Positions 22,520-33,681 of a stretch of DNA of 64,000 nt are shown here, piece after piece. Numbering within the stretch: position 1 is the first letter of the stretch; each line of letters starts with the position of its first letter. A model generated the notes under the pieces. The model made no database searches. It saw only the letters and a program-made list of their open reading frames with translations, and was not told where the DNA came from. Source of the stretch: Cannabis sativa (taxonomy: Eukaryota; Streptophyta; Magnoliopsida; Rosales; Cannabaceae); the NCBI RefSeq assembly GCF_029168945.1, contig NC_083605.1, positions 3,665,280 to 3,729,279 on the forward strand, in the 5' to 3' direction. The translations under genes and the position numbers were made by a program.

Positions 22520-22562
22520 GCATTTATAATAAATAAAGATATTTTGAGTGGGTTTTTTTTTT
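22520..22562 (+). repeat. Filler DNA at the duplication breakpoint
   Basis: About 42 bases (GCATTTATAATAAATAAAGA then TATTTTGAGTGGG and a T run) repeat 20849-20890 exactly. They sit at the point where copy 1 stops matching copy 2, just before ABC1K intron sequence. Templated filler is typical of microhomology-mediated end joining or template switching. Confidence 0.7.
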
Positions 22563-22674
22563 ATTTTGTCTGATGACGTACTTAGATCAGGGCATGTTTT
22601 TGTGCAAATACTATTTGATTGAATAACTGAAATTTATTATGTTTTGTTTTCTAACTCCTTCCTTTCACTATCAG

Positions 22675-23372
22675 AGGCTCCTAACTGATGAATCTCCACG
22701 TCTAAGGAATGCTTTACGCTATACAATATACGGGAAATCTAGAGTTTTTGATGCAGAAAGATTCATTGATGTTATGCAAGCCTTTGAGAATTTCATAACG
22801 GCTGCTAAAAGTGGAGGTGGAGAGGATCTGAATGGTGATATGGCCGAACTCAGCCTGATGCAACGTACAGCAGAAAATGCATTCCCATTAATGCTACCAA
22901 ATCTATCTCAACAGGAGCCGGTCCAAACAAGGGCAGCTTTGGGATTCCTTCTATCTGATAAAGGAAACTTCTTCTGAGAATTTCTTCTGGACGAGGTACT
23001 TCTCATAGTGACGATTTTTTTATGAATCTGTAGAACTCCATTTCACTTTTTCTGCATGCACAGATTTGAGCTTTGGTTTCATGGTCTTTTTTTCACTTAG
23101 TTTTCATCCAGCACTGAATTAAGTTTGAGCTTTACTTTAATACGCAAATAATAGATTGTGAATTTTCTCTGAAGTTTGACCATTACCTTTGATATTCAAA
23201 TAGATCGTAAAGGGCATCGATGCAGTCACAAGAGAACAGTTGGTGCGTACAATGGCACTCCTTGGACTTGGAAATGCTACCCCTATCTTCAGTATGGCCC
23301 CTACTTTCGGACCATTCAAACCGGCAGGGCTTCTACCAACAGTAATCGAAGAAGACAAAGTTATATTATGAC
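22675..23372 (+). pseudogene. ABC1K C-terminal exons, with nonsense mutation
   Basis: Exon 22675-22995 encodes LLTDESPRLRNALRYTIYGK, FDAERFIDVMQAFE, KSGGGEDL and QQEPVQTRAALGFLL, the C-terminal signature of the chloroplast ABC1K protein resembling Arabidopsis At4g31390 (ABC1K1/PGR6). The codon expected to be Arg after GNFF is TGA (22975-22977), while EFLLDE continues after it up to the donor at 22996. The next exon starts at 23204 and encodes KGIDAVTREQLVRTMALLG and TFGPFKPAGLLPTVIEEDK before the frame is lost near 23370. N-terminal and kinase-core exons are absent on this side. It lies inside sequence that ends in a Helitron 3' terminus at 24021. Confidence 0.9.
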
Positions 23373-23991
23373 CAATTTGTTTGTATCAAAGGTTGTCTTA
23401 TTGGAGTTTATTGCAGAAATCTGAGAAGGGTCTGTAGCCAAAAGGTTTGAGATTGCTGCCAAGGTTGTGTAAGGAGGCACAACTCTGAAAGTAATGAAAG
23501 GTTGACATGTTCTGTTTAGATCATTGCAGAGTAGCCAAGAGAAGAGGTTGAGTTATCCTTTTTTTCACATTCAGTTGTGTCTTCTCTCACATATGGCTGT
23601 TGAGCAAAAATTGAAGAGAAGCTACAACTAATGATGATGATGATGAAGAAGAAGAAAATGGGCTTTTGAGAACTCATTTTGTCTTGGAAAATTTAAATAG
23701 TTATTGTTCTAAATATGTATAGATATATTATTAACAAAGTCAACAAAGAAAGTGAAACTACTTGTGTGAATGTGATAAAGGAAGCACTTTAACATTGTTT
23801 TTTGGGCATTATTTAGTATACATCTTTGCATCGTTCATTTCATCTAATCAGAGGTTGACTAATCAATATAAATGTACCTCTAAAAATAATCTCAAACAAT
23901 AACTAATAATAATTTTTCTTCAATTATTTATTGTATCAGTTTTAAATGAAGTAGGTAACACCTAACATAAAATTACTAAGTATACTAAGTA
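23373..23991. other. Degenerate ABC1K 3' sequence and Helitron subterminal DNA
   Basis: Traces of the ABC1K 3' part (AAGGTTGTCTTATTGGAG) fade by about 23560. The rest is non-coding, with a GAT/GAA microsatellite near 23630-23655, leading into the Helitron 3' hairpin. Confidence 0.4.
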
Positions 23992-24021
23992 TACGTGCCT
24001 CGCACGTAGTTTTTTTTCTAG
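23992..24021 (+). mobile_element. Helitron 3' terminus, plus strand (H0)
   Basis: A perfect 7-bp stem with 3-base loop, TACGTGC-CTC-GCACGTA (23992-24008), is followed by a T run and CTAG at 24018-24021, then T. This is the standard Helitron 3' end (hairpin, then CTRR, before host T). The 5' end of this element is not found; the duplication breakpoint at about 22562 may have removed it. Confidence 0.8.
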
Positions 24022-24035
24022 TAAATATATATATA

Positions 24036-26146
24036 CTAGCAAAAAGTTACGTGCGAGACACGTGTACTAAATTTAATGCTAGTTTTTTCTACGTTATTAA
24101 AAAATGATACAATTAAATTTTTTAAAAAAATATATTATTAGTTATTAGGTTCAACATCATTACCCTATGTTCAATTTTAAGGAAAAAAAATATATTTATG
24201 AAATAATAATTTGTTGCAACGCGTGTACAGGCAAAATTCAGAAAATATAAAATTTATTAGTAGAGTATTGACAATTTCAACAGTAAATTAACTGATTGTA
24301 TACTTTTTTGTCTGTTAACATTAAGCTTTTGATATTTGAGTGATGAACTCTTATTTGTCCACTTTTCAAATTTTTCTAACACTCTCATTTTATTCTTCCA
24401 ACTTTCTGTAGTTGGAGTGATGTCCTTAATTGTTGTATATAGTGTAGTCATTTATTCACCTGTTTTCAAATAAAACAATAGATATACAAAATAAAAAAAA
24501 ATATAATTAAGCTCATATTAAAATCAATCTCACCTTTCAATATAGTGAAAGGTTTGTAAATTGATTCATTCTCACTTAATAATTGTGACAGACCTAACGA
24601 ATAATAATATTATGTTACCTAATAACAAAATAGGAATCCACCAAACAACATTATCAAAATTTATTCCAAGTATAATTATATAAATCTATTACTCATTGAA
24701 GTCTATTAGAAACTCTAAAAAGCTCACAATACGAAATTTCACATCAAAAATCTAAAAATGATCAACTATGTAGCAGGAATGATAATACAATAACTAAAAT
24801 TTCCTAGTCATATACAATCTTAAAACTTAAAAGAGTGGCATTATTCATTCAAGTTTCGACTAAGTGTTTCTGAGTTTGAGTTATAATATTGTGTCATGTG
24901 TTTATGTCCAAATATTGTGTGTGTCTGGCTAATCTAGTGAAGAAGATTGAAGTTTTGATTCTCAATAAATAGAATGAATATAAGTGTATACTTTGTAGTA
25001 GGTCATTATTGTGTCATTTTTAAGTTAATTAATGTGTCAACTTGAAAATAATTCATTTAATAAACGGAATAGAGGAGTCAATCTAAAAATATTTTTCTAC
25101 CTTAATAAGTAGAGCTATAGAAAACAAACTCGGTAACTTTTTTAGTGTTAAAAAATTGTAAATAGTTATAAATTCAGAGTAAGTAACTTGTGTGTGGCAG
25201 CTGGTTAAAGAAGCCAAAATTGAGATTTATGATTAGAAAGTAGAAGCACGGCTAGAACTTTCCTTTGTTTGAAGTAATAATATAATAACTAATATCTTTT
25301 ATTACATATTAATAATTAATTCAAGATGAACTTTTCAAAGTATTTTTGAAACATCGTAGGATATATAAATGCAATATTTTTGTATAATAGCATGTAGCAT
25401 GTTGTCTTCATTAGTATTTTTTAAATTTTAAAATGAAAATGAAAATTATAAAATATAACTTAAGAAATTATAACTAATGTTATAAACTGGTAAAGGTTGT
25501 GTTGGAGGCTAGGGTTTTTGCTCTAGAGAGAGATTTGTTAGATTAAATTTTGGTAGGATTATTTAGCTAAAATTAATCAATTATAATTAACGTTTTCTAA
25601 TCAGAATATTCTGTTAACATTTTGACAGAAAAATAAATAATAACATTAAACCAAGAATTCTGTTACATGGCCACATTTTATATATAAAAAATATTTTTTA
25701 AAAAAATCACCCAATAATATTATATATATATATATATGATCGAGCCACATTTTATGGATTCAGATGTGGAGGCAAACAATTATAACCTGATCGAGCCAAA
25801 AAAAGAAATAAAAAAATTCTTTAGCAATATATATATATAAATATAATATATATATAAATAGTAGTAAATTCTTATTTAGAATAAAATCCAACTAAATAAC
25901 ATAAGTATATTTAGAAAAGTCAATCGTAGATGTACAACAGCAAAAACTCAATCGTATTTTTTAGATTTAATGAGATTTATTTTATTTATTTTATTATATA
26001 TAAATAAAAAGTAACTCATGAATTTCTCATAAACCATTTTATTTTTATTAATAAACTATTTCATTTTTAATATAAATAAAAAGTCACCCATGAATTTCTC
26101 ATAAACTAAGAATTCTGTTATAAAGACACACTTTATATAGAATAGA
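24036..26146 (-). mobile_element. Helitron H2, about 2.1 kb
   Basis: Minus-strand 5' end at 26146 (TCTATTCTATATAAAGTGTG, preceded by A) and 3' end at 24036 with a hairpin (ACGTG...CACGT) and GCTAG followed by T. Inside is a remnant of an RPA-like ssDNA-binding protein. Much of the rest is AT-rich and non-coding. Its 3' end faces that of H0 only 14 bases away. Confidence 0.72.
24257..24451 (-). pseudogene. RPA70-like (replication protein A) N-terminal fragment in a Helitron
   Basis: 64 codons: an opening segment with IKDITPTTESWK, KMRVLEKFEKW and LKYQKLNV matches the start of the first OB-fold of plant RPA1-like proteins, a common passenger of plant Helitrons. The rest of the protein is missing. 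Moderate confidence because of the short length. Confidence 0.6.
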
Positions 26147-26640
26147 TATTATATTTCAAAACTTAATAGATCACATGTATATTCCATTTTTATATATAAT
26201 TTTTTTCTATATACAATGTAAAACAAAATTAAACATTTTTTTATACATACAATTTTTTTTCTGTTTTTTTTTTTTTAAATTTGTTATTTGTTATTTTATT
26301 TACTTTAATTTGTTATTGAAGACATAAAATAATAATAATTTATTTTATTTTGTTGCTAGTTATGTGAAAAAAAATATTTTTTTTCATAAATATTAAATAA
26401 TTAAATATTAAAAAGTACGTAACTAATCTAAAATAATCGATCCAATCTGCACCTTTGCAGATTGGATTGGATTTAAGCTATTGTGCGGATTGGATTGGAT
26501 CCAAAAAATGAAATCTGTACTTAGTGCGGATCAAATGTACTATGAGCAAAATAGAACAAATTGAATTAGATGAACACCTCTCGTAATTATATATATAAAA
26601 AGAAAACGTTAATTAGGCTATTTCTGAAAAATAATTTTAA
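26147..26640. other. AT-rich spacer
   Basis: No gene or element border seen apart from a short repeat of GATTGGATTGGAT near 26455-26510. Confidence 0.35.
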
Positions 26641-26760
26641 TTGGGCTTGCATTTGGGCTTGTAACCTTTCCTTTTATCCTTTTATTTACTCTATCTACAA
26701 AAATATGCTTATATCACAAAATTAAGCAAATTTAACTAAGAAGACATCCATTATTTTTAA

Positions 26761-27014
26761 GGGGTAAGTTGAAAAATGCCTCTTTTATTAATTAATTAAC
26801 CAAATTTGTCTTTAATTTTATATTTATTTGAAACATACCTCTTTTTATATGTATTGTACCTAAAATACCCTGACATAAGAGAGTCACATGGAGAGTATCT
26901 GACAGGGGCAAAATTGGTACAATGTTTAAAAAAAGAGTTAAAAATAATAAACTTTAAAAAAGAGGGTAAAAATAAAAGAAAATAATATAAAAAAGTATAG
27001 AGTGTAATTTCCTT
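26761..27014. mobile_element. MITE family 2, third copy
   Basis: Starts GGGGTAAGTTGAAAAATG and ends GTGTAATTTCCTT, matching 11922-16708 (without CACTA) and 49130-49389. Target duplication is imperfect (TATTTTTAA against ACTTTTTAA). It lies at the position of MITE family 1 in blocks A and D. Confidence 0.7.
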
Positions 27015-28094
27015 ACTTTTTAATTTTTCTATTATATACACTACACATACAATTATAAATTGAACTTTTAATCATATACATTTGGATTTGAAACTTTTTC
27101 TATTAAAACGAAAACTTAATTGTTAAAAATTAAAATAAAGCAATAAACGTATTCATAACCAAAGTGATAATTTTTACTTTTTCATCTTTAATAGATTAAA
27201 TATTTATATACATGTTATATATAAATATATATATATATAATGCATTTGTAGAAAGATTAACTGAAGCTACTCGACACACATACTCATAAACTCTCAAATT
27301 GTGGTGCATTTTTGTAAAAAAATAAAAAATAAATAAAAAAAGAAGAAGAAGAAAATTTTCTCTTTCTTTTTTTAAAGAAAAAAAACTGAATATTAGGTGT
27401 AATTTTTTGAAAACAATATTAGGTGTAATTTTGATTACTGATAGTTGGTTAATTTAGAGAAAATTTCGTGTATCAAACACTCAAAATATCTTTATTTATT
27501 ATAAAGGCATAGAAATACAAAATATATATACAAAAGGAAAATATGATAAATTATTTTTTAAAGATATTTTCTTCTATTTTAATAATAAATTAATTTAGAA
27601 ATAAATGCCTTAGAGATCAACTTTCCTAATCCTCATATTATATATTAAAAACAATTTTGTATTTATTTACGGTAAAAACGATTTTATATAGAAACTCTAG
27701 GGATATTTTTTTTTTATATCTATATATATATTCAAACCCTAAACCATTTAGTCTTAGTTTTAGCACTAAATATATTTTCTTGAGTTTGTGAAGATTAGTA
27801 ATATATTCTTGGGTTTATTATTATTATTATAATTCATTTAAATTAATTGATTAATAATATATAATTTTAATAATAATATTACTAATCTTATTAGTAATGC
27901 TTTATTTGTGAATTTCAAGTATTCAAAATGAAATTATAATCTTCAATATCTATTAACTCAAAATCAAACACATGTTTGTGTTTTTAGACGAGATTAAAAT
28001 TCTTAAATTTGAATTTAATTTATATTGTGCTATCTATTTATCAAATATAAATCTCATTTTATTTTTATTTTTTGATACATTTATTGTTTTGTAG

Positions 28095-29380
28095 AAAGTT
28101 TAAATAAATGTATAAGAAAAGTTCCACCAGCTCACTACACGATGAAAGTTGATTCGTTCAGTTTGTTCTCAAAATCAATAAATAAACACAAGGGTTCTGT
28201 ATTTGAAGCCAGTAGATACAAACGGTAGTATGTGTATCATATACTTTAATATTAATATGAACTAAATCAATTTCTACTATTGTTAATTATTAATATTCTA
28301 TTATATATGTATAGGCAATTGTCATTTTATCCAAATAATGATAAAAATTACTTGTCTTTGTACTTGACGATAATATGGTGCAATGATGATGATGATGAGA
28401 GTGATGATATTGCTCCGAGTATTAATTGGGAGGTTAATGTTAACTTCACTTTGTTTGTCTATAATCAAACAAAAGATAATTATTTGGTCTTTCAAGGTAA
28501 TTAATGTTGATGATATGTAATAATAAATCCCCATGATTAATTTTTATCAATTGTATAATATACAATTTTTTTTGATAATTTGATATTTGTAGTTGTGAGA
28601 CGTTTTCACGAGATGAAGAAAGAATGGGGATTTGAACAAATAATATCACTTGAAACATTCAAAGATGTGCATAATGGATACGTGGTTAATGACTCGTGTG
28701 TATTTGGAGCTGAAGTTTTTACCATAAATCAAACTGCTCCAATTTCCGCAACACTTTTAGTTCAACGTCGATTCATAGATAATCCTATCTTTCGTTGGGA
28801 AATTAAAGAATTTTTTAAGATAACGAACAAATATGAACACAATTCTCAAGTATTTTTTTCTGGAGCAATAGAGTGGTACGTATATATACTTAAACTCATA
28901 AAAATATATACATATATATAATTATTGATATTGGTAGATATTCAAATTAATATTCTTGTTAATTCTTTTAATTTAATTAATTGTTTTTCTTCTACATAGG
29001 CATTTAAGTATCGGTCCAAACGGGCAACTAAGCAGAGATGGAAAATCGTTGGCAATGTTTTTAATGATGGAACATCCAAAAGAATCAACAACTTATGTTG
29101 AGTTTTGTCTCTGAGTAATTAATCAACTTAATTCTAAAAACAAAGAATATAAAGGTCATTACTCAAAATACATTTGTTTTTCTTAACCATTAATAATTAA
29201 ATTAGTATATATATATATATATTATCTAAACTCATGATCATATTTTTTGATTACAAATTGTGCAGTTAATAAATGTTATCGTGGCAAAAGTAATGGTTGG
29301 GGTTGTTTGAGATTAATGAATTCTAGAAGTTGATTTCTCTCTTATCTCACGTACTAAAGTTTCAACATCTTCCAAACCTA
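28095..29380 (+). pseudogene. MATH-domain pseudogene B
   Basis: Exons equivalent to A at 28095-28224, 28315-28496, 28593-28875, 29000-about 29153 and a damaged last exon from about 29266. Exon 1 with the start codon is deleted: leader sequence jumps straight to intron near 27810. In the second exon a conserved Gly-Gly-Tyr-Lys-Trp has become Ser-Arg-Tyr-Lys-Arg. Exon 5 has a CGA-to-TGA stop at 29112-29114. The last exon lacks the segment encoding SLEDLHNNSNYYVVKDTL. Clearly non-functional for a full-length protein. Confidence 0.88.
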
Positions 29381-29408
29381 CAAAAATTATAAATTGAGTA
29401 CATAATAG

Positions 29409-31484
29409 TGTAATAACCAGTTTATATATATATATATATTGGTATTTAGTATATTAAGTGTGATACAATTATATTATTATTATTATTATTATTTATTATT
29501 ATTATTATTATTATTTTTATTGTTGTTGTTGTGCGTGTGTGACTGAGAAAAAAAAATGATATATATATTAAATAGTGAAATAAATAAATAGTGAAGCATT
29601 AGATTAGTTAGTTTAAAATTTAAAATTTAAATTTAAATCAGCATAATTTTATCTGATTAGTTAGATTTTTATTTTTAAATTTAAACCTATTATACGATAT
29701 GTTATATACGTATATACTCTAGAACCCTAGCAGCCAGATAGTATCGTATTCCTTTATTCTCACCATCTCTCAATTTTTTTTATCCTCTCTATTGAACCAA
29801 ATCAATTGTTTTAATCTTAAGAGCTTCGAGGTCAGCAATCAACCGATCATCGTTCTGTGTCTTCGACATCTTCAGGTAAAATTCGTAGTTGTTTTTATTT
29901 TCGTTTTCAGAGAAATAGGCTTTCATAAAACTATCATATCTCTCTCCCCATAGGTCCGTTTTCAGTGATCTAGGTACTGTTTTAAAGATAATTTAATTAT
30001 TTATATTTTTTATGAAGAAACTCTTTCCTAATTCTGAGTATTTCGATGTCAAAAAAATTCATGTTTTACACTGACTGTCGATTTACAGTTTTTTTAAAAT
30101 TTCTTTCCGATATTGCCTTAGTAAAAGTGTGATATCTCTCTCGATATCTATTATTTTACAGCGATTCTTGTACTGTTAGAAAGATAATTCAATAATCCAT
30201 ATTTTCTTTGAAGAAACCTTTCCCTAGTTCGGAGTTCTTACCAGTTAAAAGTTAGGATCTTTACTCGGTTATGGTATTTCGTTTTAAGTTTTGTTTCAGA
30301 AAAAGTGTCTTCAGTAAAAATTCAATATCTCTCTCACTTTTGATCTATTTTAAAAGATCTTTATCTCGTTTTAAAGCTTAGGAAAATAGCTACATTTTTT
30401 ATGAATAAAGTATTGTCTAGATCGGGGTGTAACTATTTTTAAAACTTTTATTTTTGGGCTGTATTCAGAAATCGGCATGATCCAGGATTTTAAAGAAACT
30501 GTTTTGAGAAAACATGCATAACTCCTAGGTTATAGCTCCGATTTTGATGATCTTTATACCGTTAGAAAGGTCTTTCAATTAACTAAAAACTTTGTGAACA
30601 GTAGGACTTCTAATTCAAACGTTTTATAAGTCAAATTCTAGGCTAAAGTTGCTGTACAGTAAGAGTAATAAATATATTCAGTTTATCGGTGGACTAAGGA
30701 TTTCGTTAAATGTTATAGGGCGTTAAATGTTATAGGGCCTAGAAGGTATCGTATACTTTATACTTGCTTTTTATATGGTTTGAGTATCTAGTATGGCTGC
30801 TTGAATAAACTGTATTGAAACTATGGAATGTGATAGTTTCGGTGAAATAGTGTTTTATCGATGAATTGTATATGGTTGTTTAATCATGTTCCAGGTACTT
30901 GGAAGTGGTTGGAAACCACACATGTATGGTGATGTGGTAAGTGAGGCAGTGTACGTAAGTGTGCACTGGTTATTGGTACTGCGTTCTGGTTAAGAACGTA
31001 AGACACTCCAGATTTGTATGGAAGATGGAGTGTGAGTGTGTGGTATTTCAGTATTTGTGTGGCTGCCTCTATTTATACTTATGATTAGGTTATTGTATGT
31101 TTGATGTATATGTTTGTGCTATGATGTGTGAATGCTTTGGTACATAGTATTTTGATTTTCCTTCTTGGGCTTTACAGCTCACCCCTTATTTATCCCCTAT
31201 GTGCAGATAAGTAAGCCTATAAGCTTTCGGTGACAAGTTGAGTACGGCGGCATGGGGTGTATCTCGTGTGATCATGTAATCTGCGTGTGGTCTTGGCCAT
31301 CTTCCTGAAAGTTTTTTTTTTAATTTATTAAACTTATCGAGGATGTTGTCATTTAAATTTTCTATTACTTTTCCCTGAGTGGTAATACTTTATTTTCAAC
31401 TGAGTACCCATGTTTTGAAAATTGTTATTTATTTTTTATAAAGGCAACATTAGTATCTTATTTTACGTAAGTAAGGGCGTTACA
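29409..31484 (+). repeat. Solo LTR, gypsy type, 2076 bp
   Basis: Begins TGTAATAACC and ends GGGCGTTACA; flanks are AATAG (29404-29408) and AATAA (31485-31489), a 5-bp duplication with one mismatch. Sequence homologous to the 3' flank of MATH C resumes right after it (CTTAACTTAATTTG against CTTAATTGG), confirming an insertion. Late in the LTR the phrase GTGCAGATAAGTAAG resembles GTGCAGGTAAGGGTAAG in the gypsy LTR at 60917-63746, suggesting a related lineage. No internal domain is present. Confidence 0.78.
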
Positions 31485-31892
31485 AATAACCACCTTAACT
31501 TAATTTGTTTTAAATTTTCACTTTGTTTATTTATTTATTATTAATAGTTGTTAGATATATATAATAACATTTCAGTATTTTTAACTCTTAATTATTATTA
31601 TTATTATTATTATTAATGTTACAATATATTTGGCTTTATTTATTCTAAATGGTATTTGTCCACAATCATAAATAAAAAAAAAAATAAAAAAATAAAAAAA
31701 AAACTAAAATAAACTAATTTTGGACTGGACCTCATGGGCCTACACATAAACGGTGAAAAAGTAAAAAATAGAAAAATGTAACCCTACTGAAAAACCCTAG
31801 CCATCTTCTTCCTTTTTCATCTTCTTCCTTGTTCTGGTGTTCATTGCTGCTGAAAACTCATTGCTGCTGAAAACTCATTGCTGCTAAAAAAA
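31485..31892. other. Spacer and 5' leader of the PGG gene
   Basis: AT-rich, with an ATT microsatellite near 31590-31615 and an A run near 31670-31700. From about 31780 a CT-rich leader follows, with a 17-base tandem repeat CATTGCTGCTGAAAACT (31842-31885) just before the start codon. Confidence 0.5.
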
Positions 31893-32698
31893 ATGGCTGG
31901 AACTGGAACAGGTACTTAAGTATTTAGTTTCTTCATTTAATTTTATTGCATTCCCTATTCTATAGAATTTCTTCCATATTGATAATAAAATTGTAAAGAG
32001 GATTTGATAACTTCATTTATTGCTCAAGAATTTCTTCCATATTTATTGTTAAATTTAAAAGTAAACAATGGAGCTACACTTTTTTTTTTTCTTAAAATCA
32101 TTTTGTGCATCATTTTGTAGATATAGAAATGGGAAACAGAGAAGAAGTTGTTGAAGTTGATAGCTTCAACTCACCGGTCGGGAATTATGTTGCAACTTAT
32201 GGGGCATTAGCGTTAGCACTAATGGCACTGTCCATAAGTGCACTAGTAAGTATCCCGGGAGGGTACTCTAACAATAACGCTCGCTTTAATGAAATGCCTT
32301 CTTTCAAATTATATAACATTGCATCTATTGTTTGTTTTTCATCATCAACCGCATCGTTGCTCATATTATTTCTTCTAAAATTCAACACTCATGACGGAGC
32401 TAAGGAATTCCTAAAATTTCTATCAATTTGTTGCATTCACGTATCGGTTGTGTCTTTGGTGGTAGTGGCAACAGCGATTGAATTTTTAATCGATGGAAGC
32501 TACTCATTGCTGAAAGGAATTGGCCCTGCATTAGGAATACTTTCAGGTATAATTGTTTACCATCTTTGGAACTGGCTTGTTAAGATGGCAGGGGGGCTGA
32601 AAAATGCAACCGTTTGGGTTTTTCACATGTTGAAGAATGCTACTTTTTGGGTTTTGAACGCAGTAAGAGCCCAAGCAAGTTATGAACGATTGCAATGA
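31893..32698 (+). CDS. PGG-domain membrane protein without ankyrin repeats, 198 aa
   Basis: Two exons: 31893-31911 (MAGTGT plus one base; donor GTACTT) and 32121-32698 (acceptor TTTTGTAG). The sum is 597 bases ending in TGA at 32696-32698. The protein has four hydrophobic segments at about residues 30-50, 70-95, 108-135 and 142-163. ALVSIPGGYSNNN after the first segment, with the following FKLYNIASIVCF, matches the PGG domain usually found at the C-terminus of plant ankyrin-repeat membrane proteins; here it stands alone at the N-terminus. The C-terminus has a near-repeat (LKNATVWVFHMLKNATFWVL). Function unknown. A downstream in-frame ATG at 32105 lies in the intron and was rejected as start. 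It may be a decayed offshoot of an ankyrin-PGG gene. Confidence 0.72.
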
Positions 32699-32714
32699 AG
32701 AGAAATCAGAAATG

Positions 32715-33100
32715 AGGAGGCCATGAGAATTATCGACATATTATATATATATAGTTAGACTTGTAATGAAACAGGTAGTTTTGACAATGATAGATTGACA
32801 TATTTGAAAATCAAAGTTTCAGATTAATAGAAGCATTTACTACTTTTTTCTGTAGGTAACAAAATTGGCAAGATGCCTTGTATCATCTTGAATTATCGAC
32901 ATATTATATATATATATATATAGTTAGACTTGTAATGAAACAGGTAGTTTTGACAATGATAGATTGACATATTTGAAAATCAAAGTTTCAGATTTTTCTT
33001 TTCCCTCTTTTTTTAAGTGAATGAATGAATTTATTAGAATAGAAGCATTTACTACTTTTTTCTTTAGGTAACAAAATTGGTAAGATGCCTTGTATCATCT
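32715..33100 (+). repeat. Tandem duplication in the PGG gene 3' flank
   Basis: About 165-200 bases with GAATTATCGACATATTATAT, GACTTGTAATGAAACAGG and GGTAACAAAATTGGCAAGATG occur twice (from about 32726 and from about 32890). The second copy contains an extra T-rich insertion near 32993-33035. Non-coding. Confidence 0.8.
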
Positions 33101-33463
33101 TCAGAGAGAGTTTTCAAAATCTGATCTTCTATCTCTAATAATGTAGTAGTCATTCCTTCTAGGCCTTAAAGAACAAATTAAAGTATAGGAGTAAGATATA
33201 AACTTTTTCCTATACTTAATTTTTCTCTCCTTCCTAATAAAATGGTAGCAACAAAACAAGACTTTGTTTTTCAATAAAGTAAACATACCTGGCAACAAAT
33301 TCATCTTGAAAAGACAAGACTTCACTTTGAACCGAGTTACTAATCTTCCAAAGCCAAAAACAAAAAGATGATAAGTAAGAGAATGAAACTGCTTCCATCT
33401 TTGTTTGAAAATGAAAAACGTCAAACATTGTAATAACAAAAATTAAGGCTAACCATTTTCGCA
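33101..33463 (-). other. Non-coding stretch, possibly degraded gene DNA
   Basis: Minus-strand open frames exist, but none has a recognised domain. One stretch (33345-33285) ends in a GTATGT donor-like site and may be part of an unknown exon. Confidence 0.3.
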
Positions 33464-33555
33464 TGGCTTCAGTCGTCCACCCAACAGGAAGTTTGCAAAA
33501 TGTGTTTCCTATTTGCAGCAAAAGAATGTGTGGATGATTGTGTTCCTGAACCTGC
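33464..33555 (-). pseudogene. CFIm25 (NUDT21-like cleavage factor) exon fragment
   Basis: After a CTTGCAG acceptor the minus strand encodes VQEHNHPHILLLQIGNTFCK, the highly conserved Nudix-fold segment of the 25-kDa subunit of pre-mRNA cleavage factor Im. Where GGRLKPGE is expected, the frame diverges. No other exon of this gene is seen. A single-exon fragment in a gene-fragment-rich area. Confidence 0.8.
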
Positions 33556-33681
33556 AAGGTATTACTATTAATTTCTTACAAAATGAAGGGGTTACAAAGT
33601 AATAATTATTCTAACTACTCATAATATAATATTTATTGAAATGACACAATTTAAAGCTACCCAATTGATGAATAACTCTCT

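Larger units (their letters stand above)
11569..22528 (+). repeat. Segmental duplication, copy 1 (partner 48777-55221, same orientation)
   Basis: From AAATATGTTCTCAG at 11569 to the TTAGCATTTATA run ending at 22528 the sequence parallels 48777-55221 nearly base for base, including introns, MITEs and simple repeats. Subtracting the CACTA element and its 3-bp duplication leaves about 6.43 kb here versus about 6.44 kb in the partner. Differences are scattered substitutions and small microsatellite indels. The block contains MATH gene A, two MITEs and half of an inverted-repeat element. The right end is followed by filler DNA. Confidence 0.92.
26640..29408 (+). repeat. Inverted partial copy of the MATH block (block B)
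   Basis: Runs antiparallel to 18128-21790: promoter-side sequence starts at 26640 (GGGCTTGCATTTGGGCTTG), the gene remnant follows, and the 3' flank ends at 29408. Together with A it forms a large inverted repeat with a spacer of about 5 kb. It is more diverged than A is from D, so this inversion is older than the A/D duplication. MITE 1 is absent and MITE 2 sits at that site. Confidence 0.85.

Noticed and set aside
32105..32120. ATG at 32105 as start of the PGG gene
   Set aside because: It lies in intron sequence just before the TTTTGTAG acceptor; the spliced model with ATG at 31893 keeps frame and has a typical leader.
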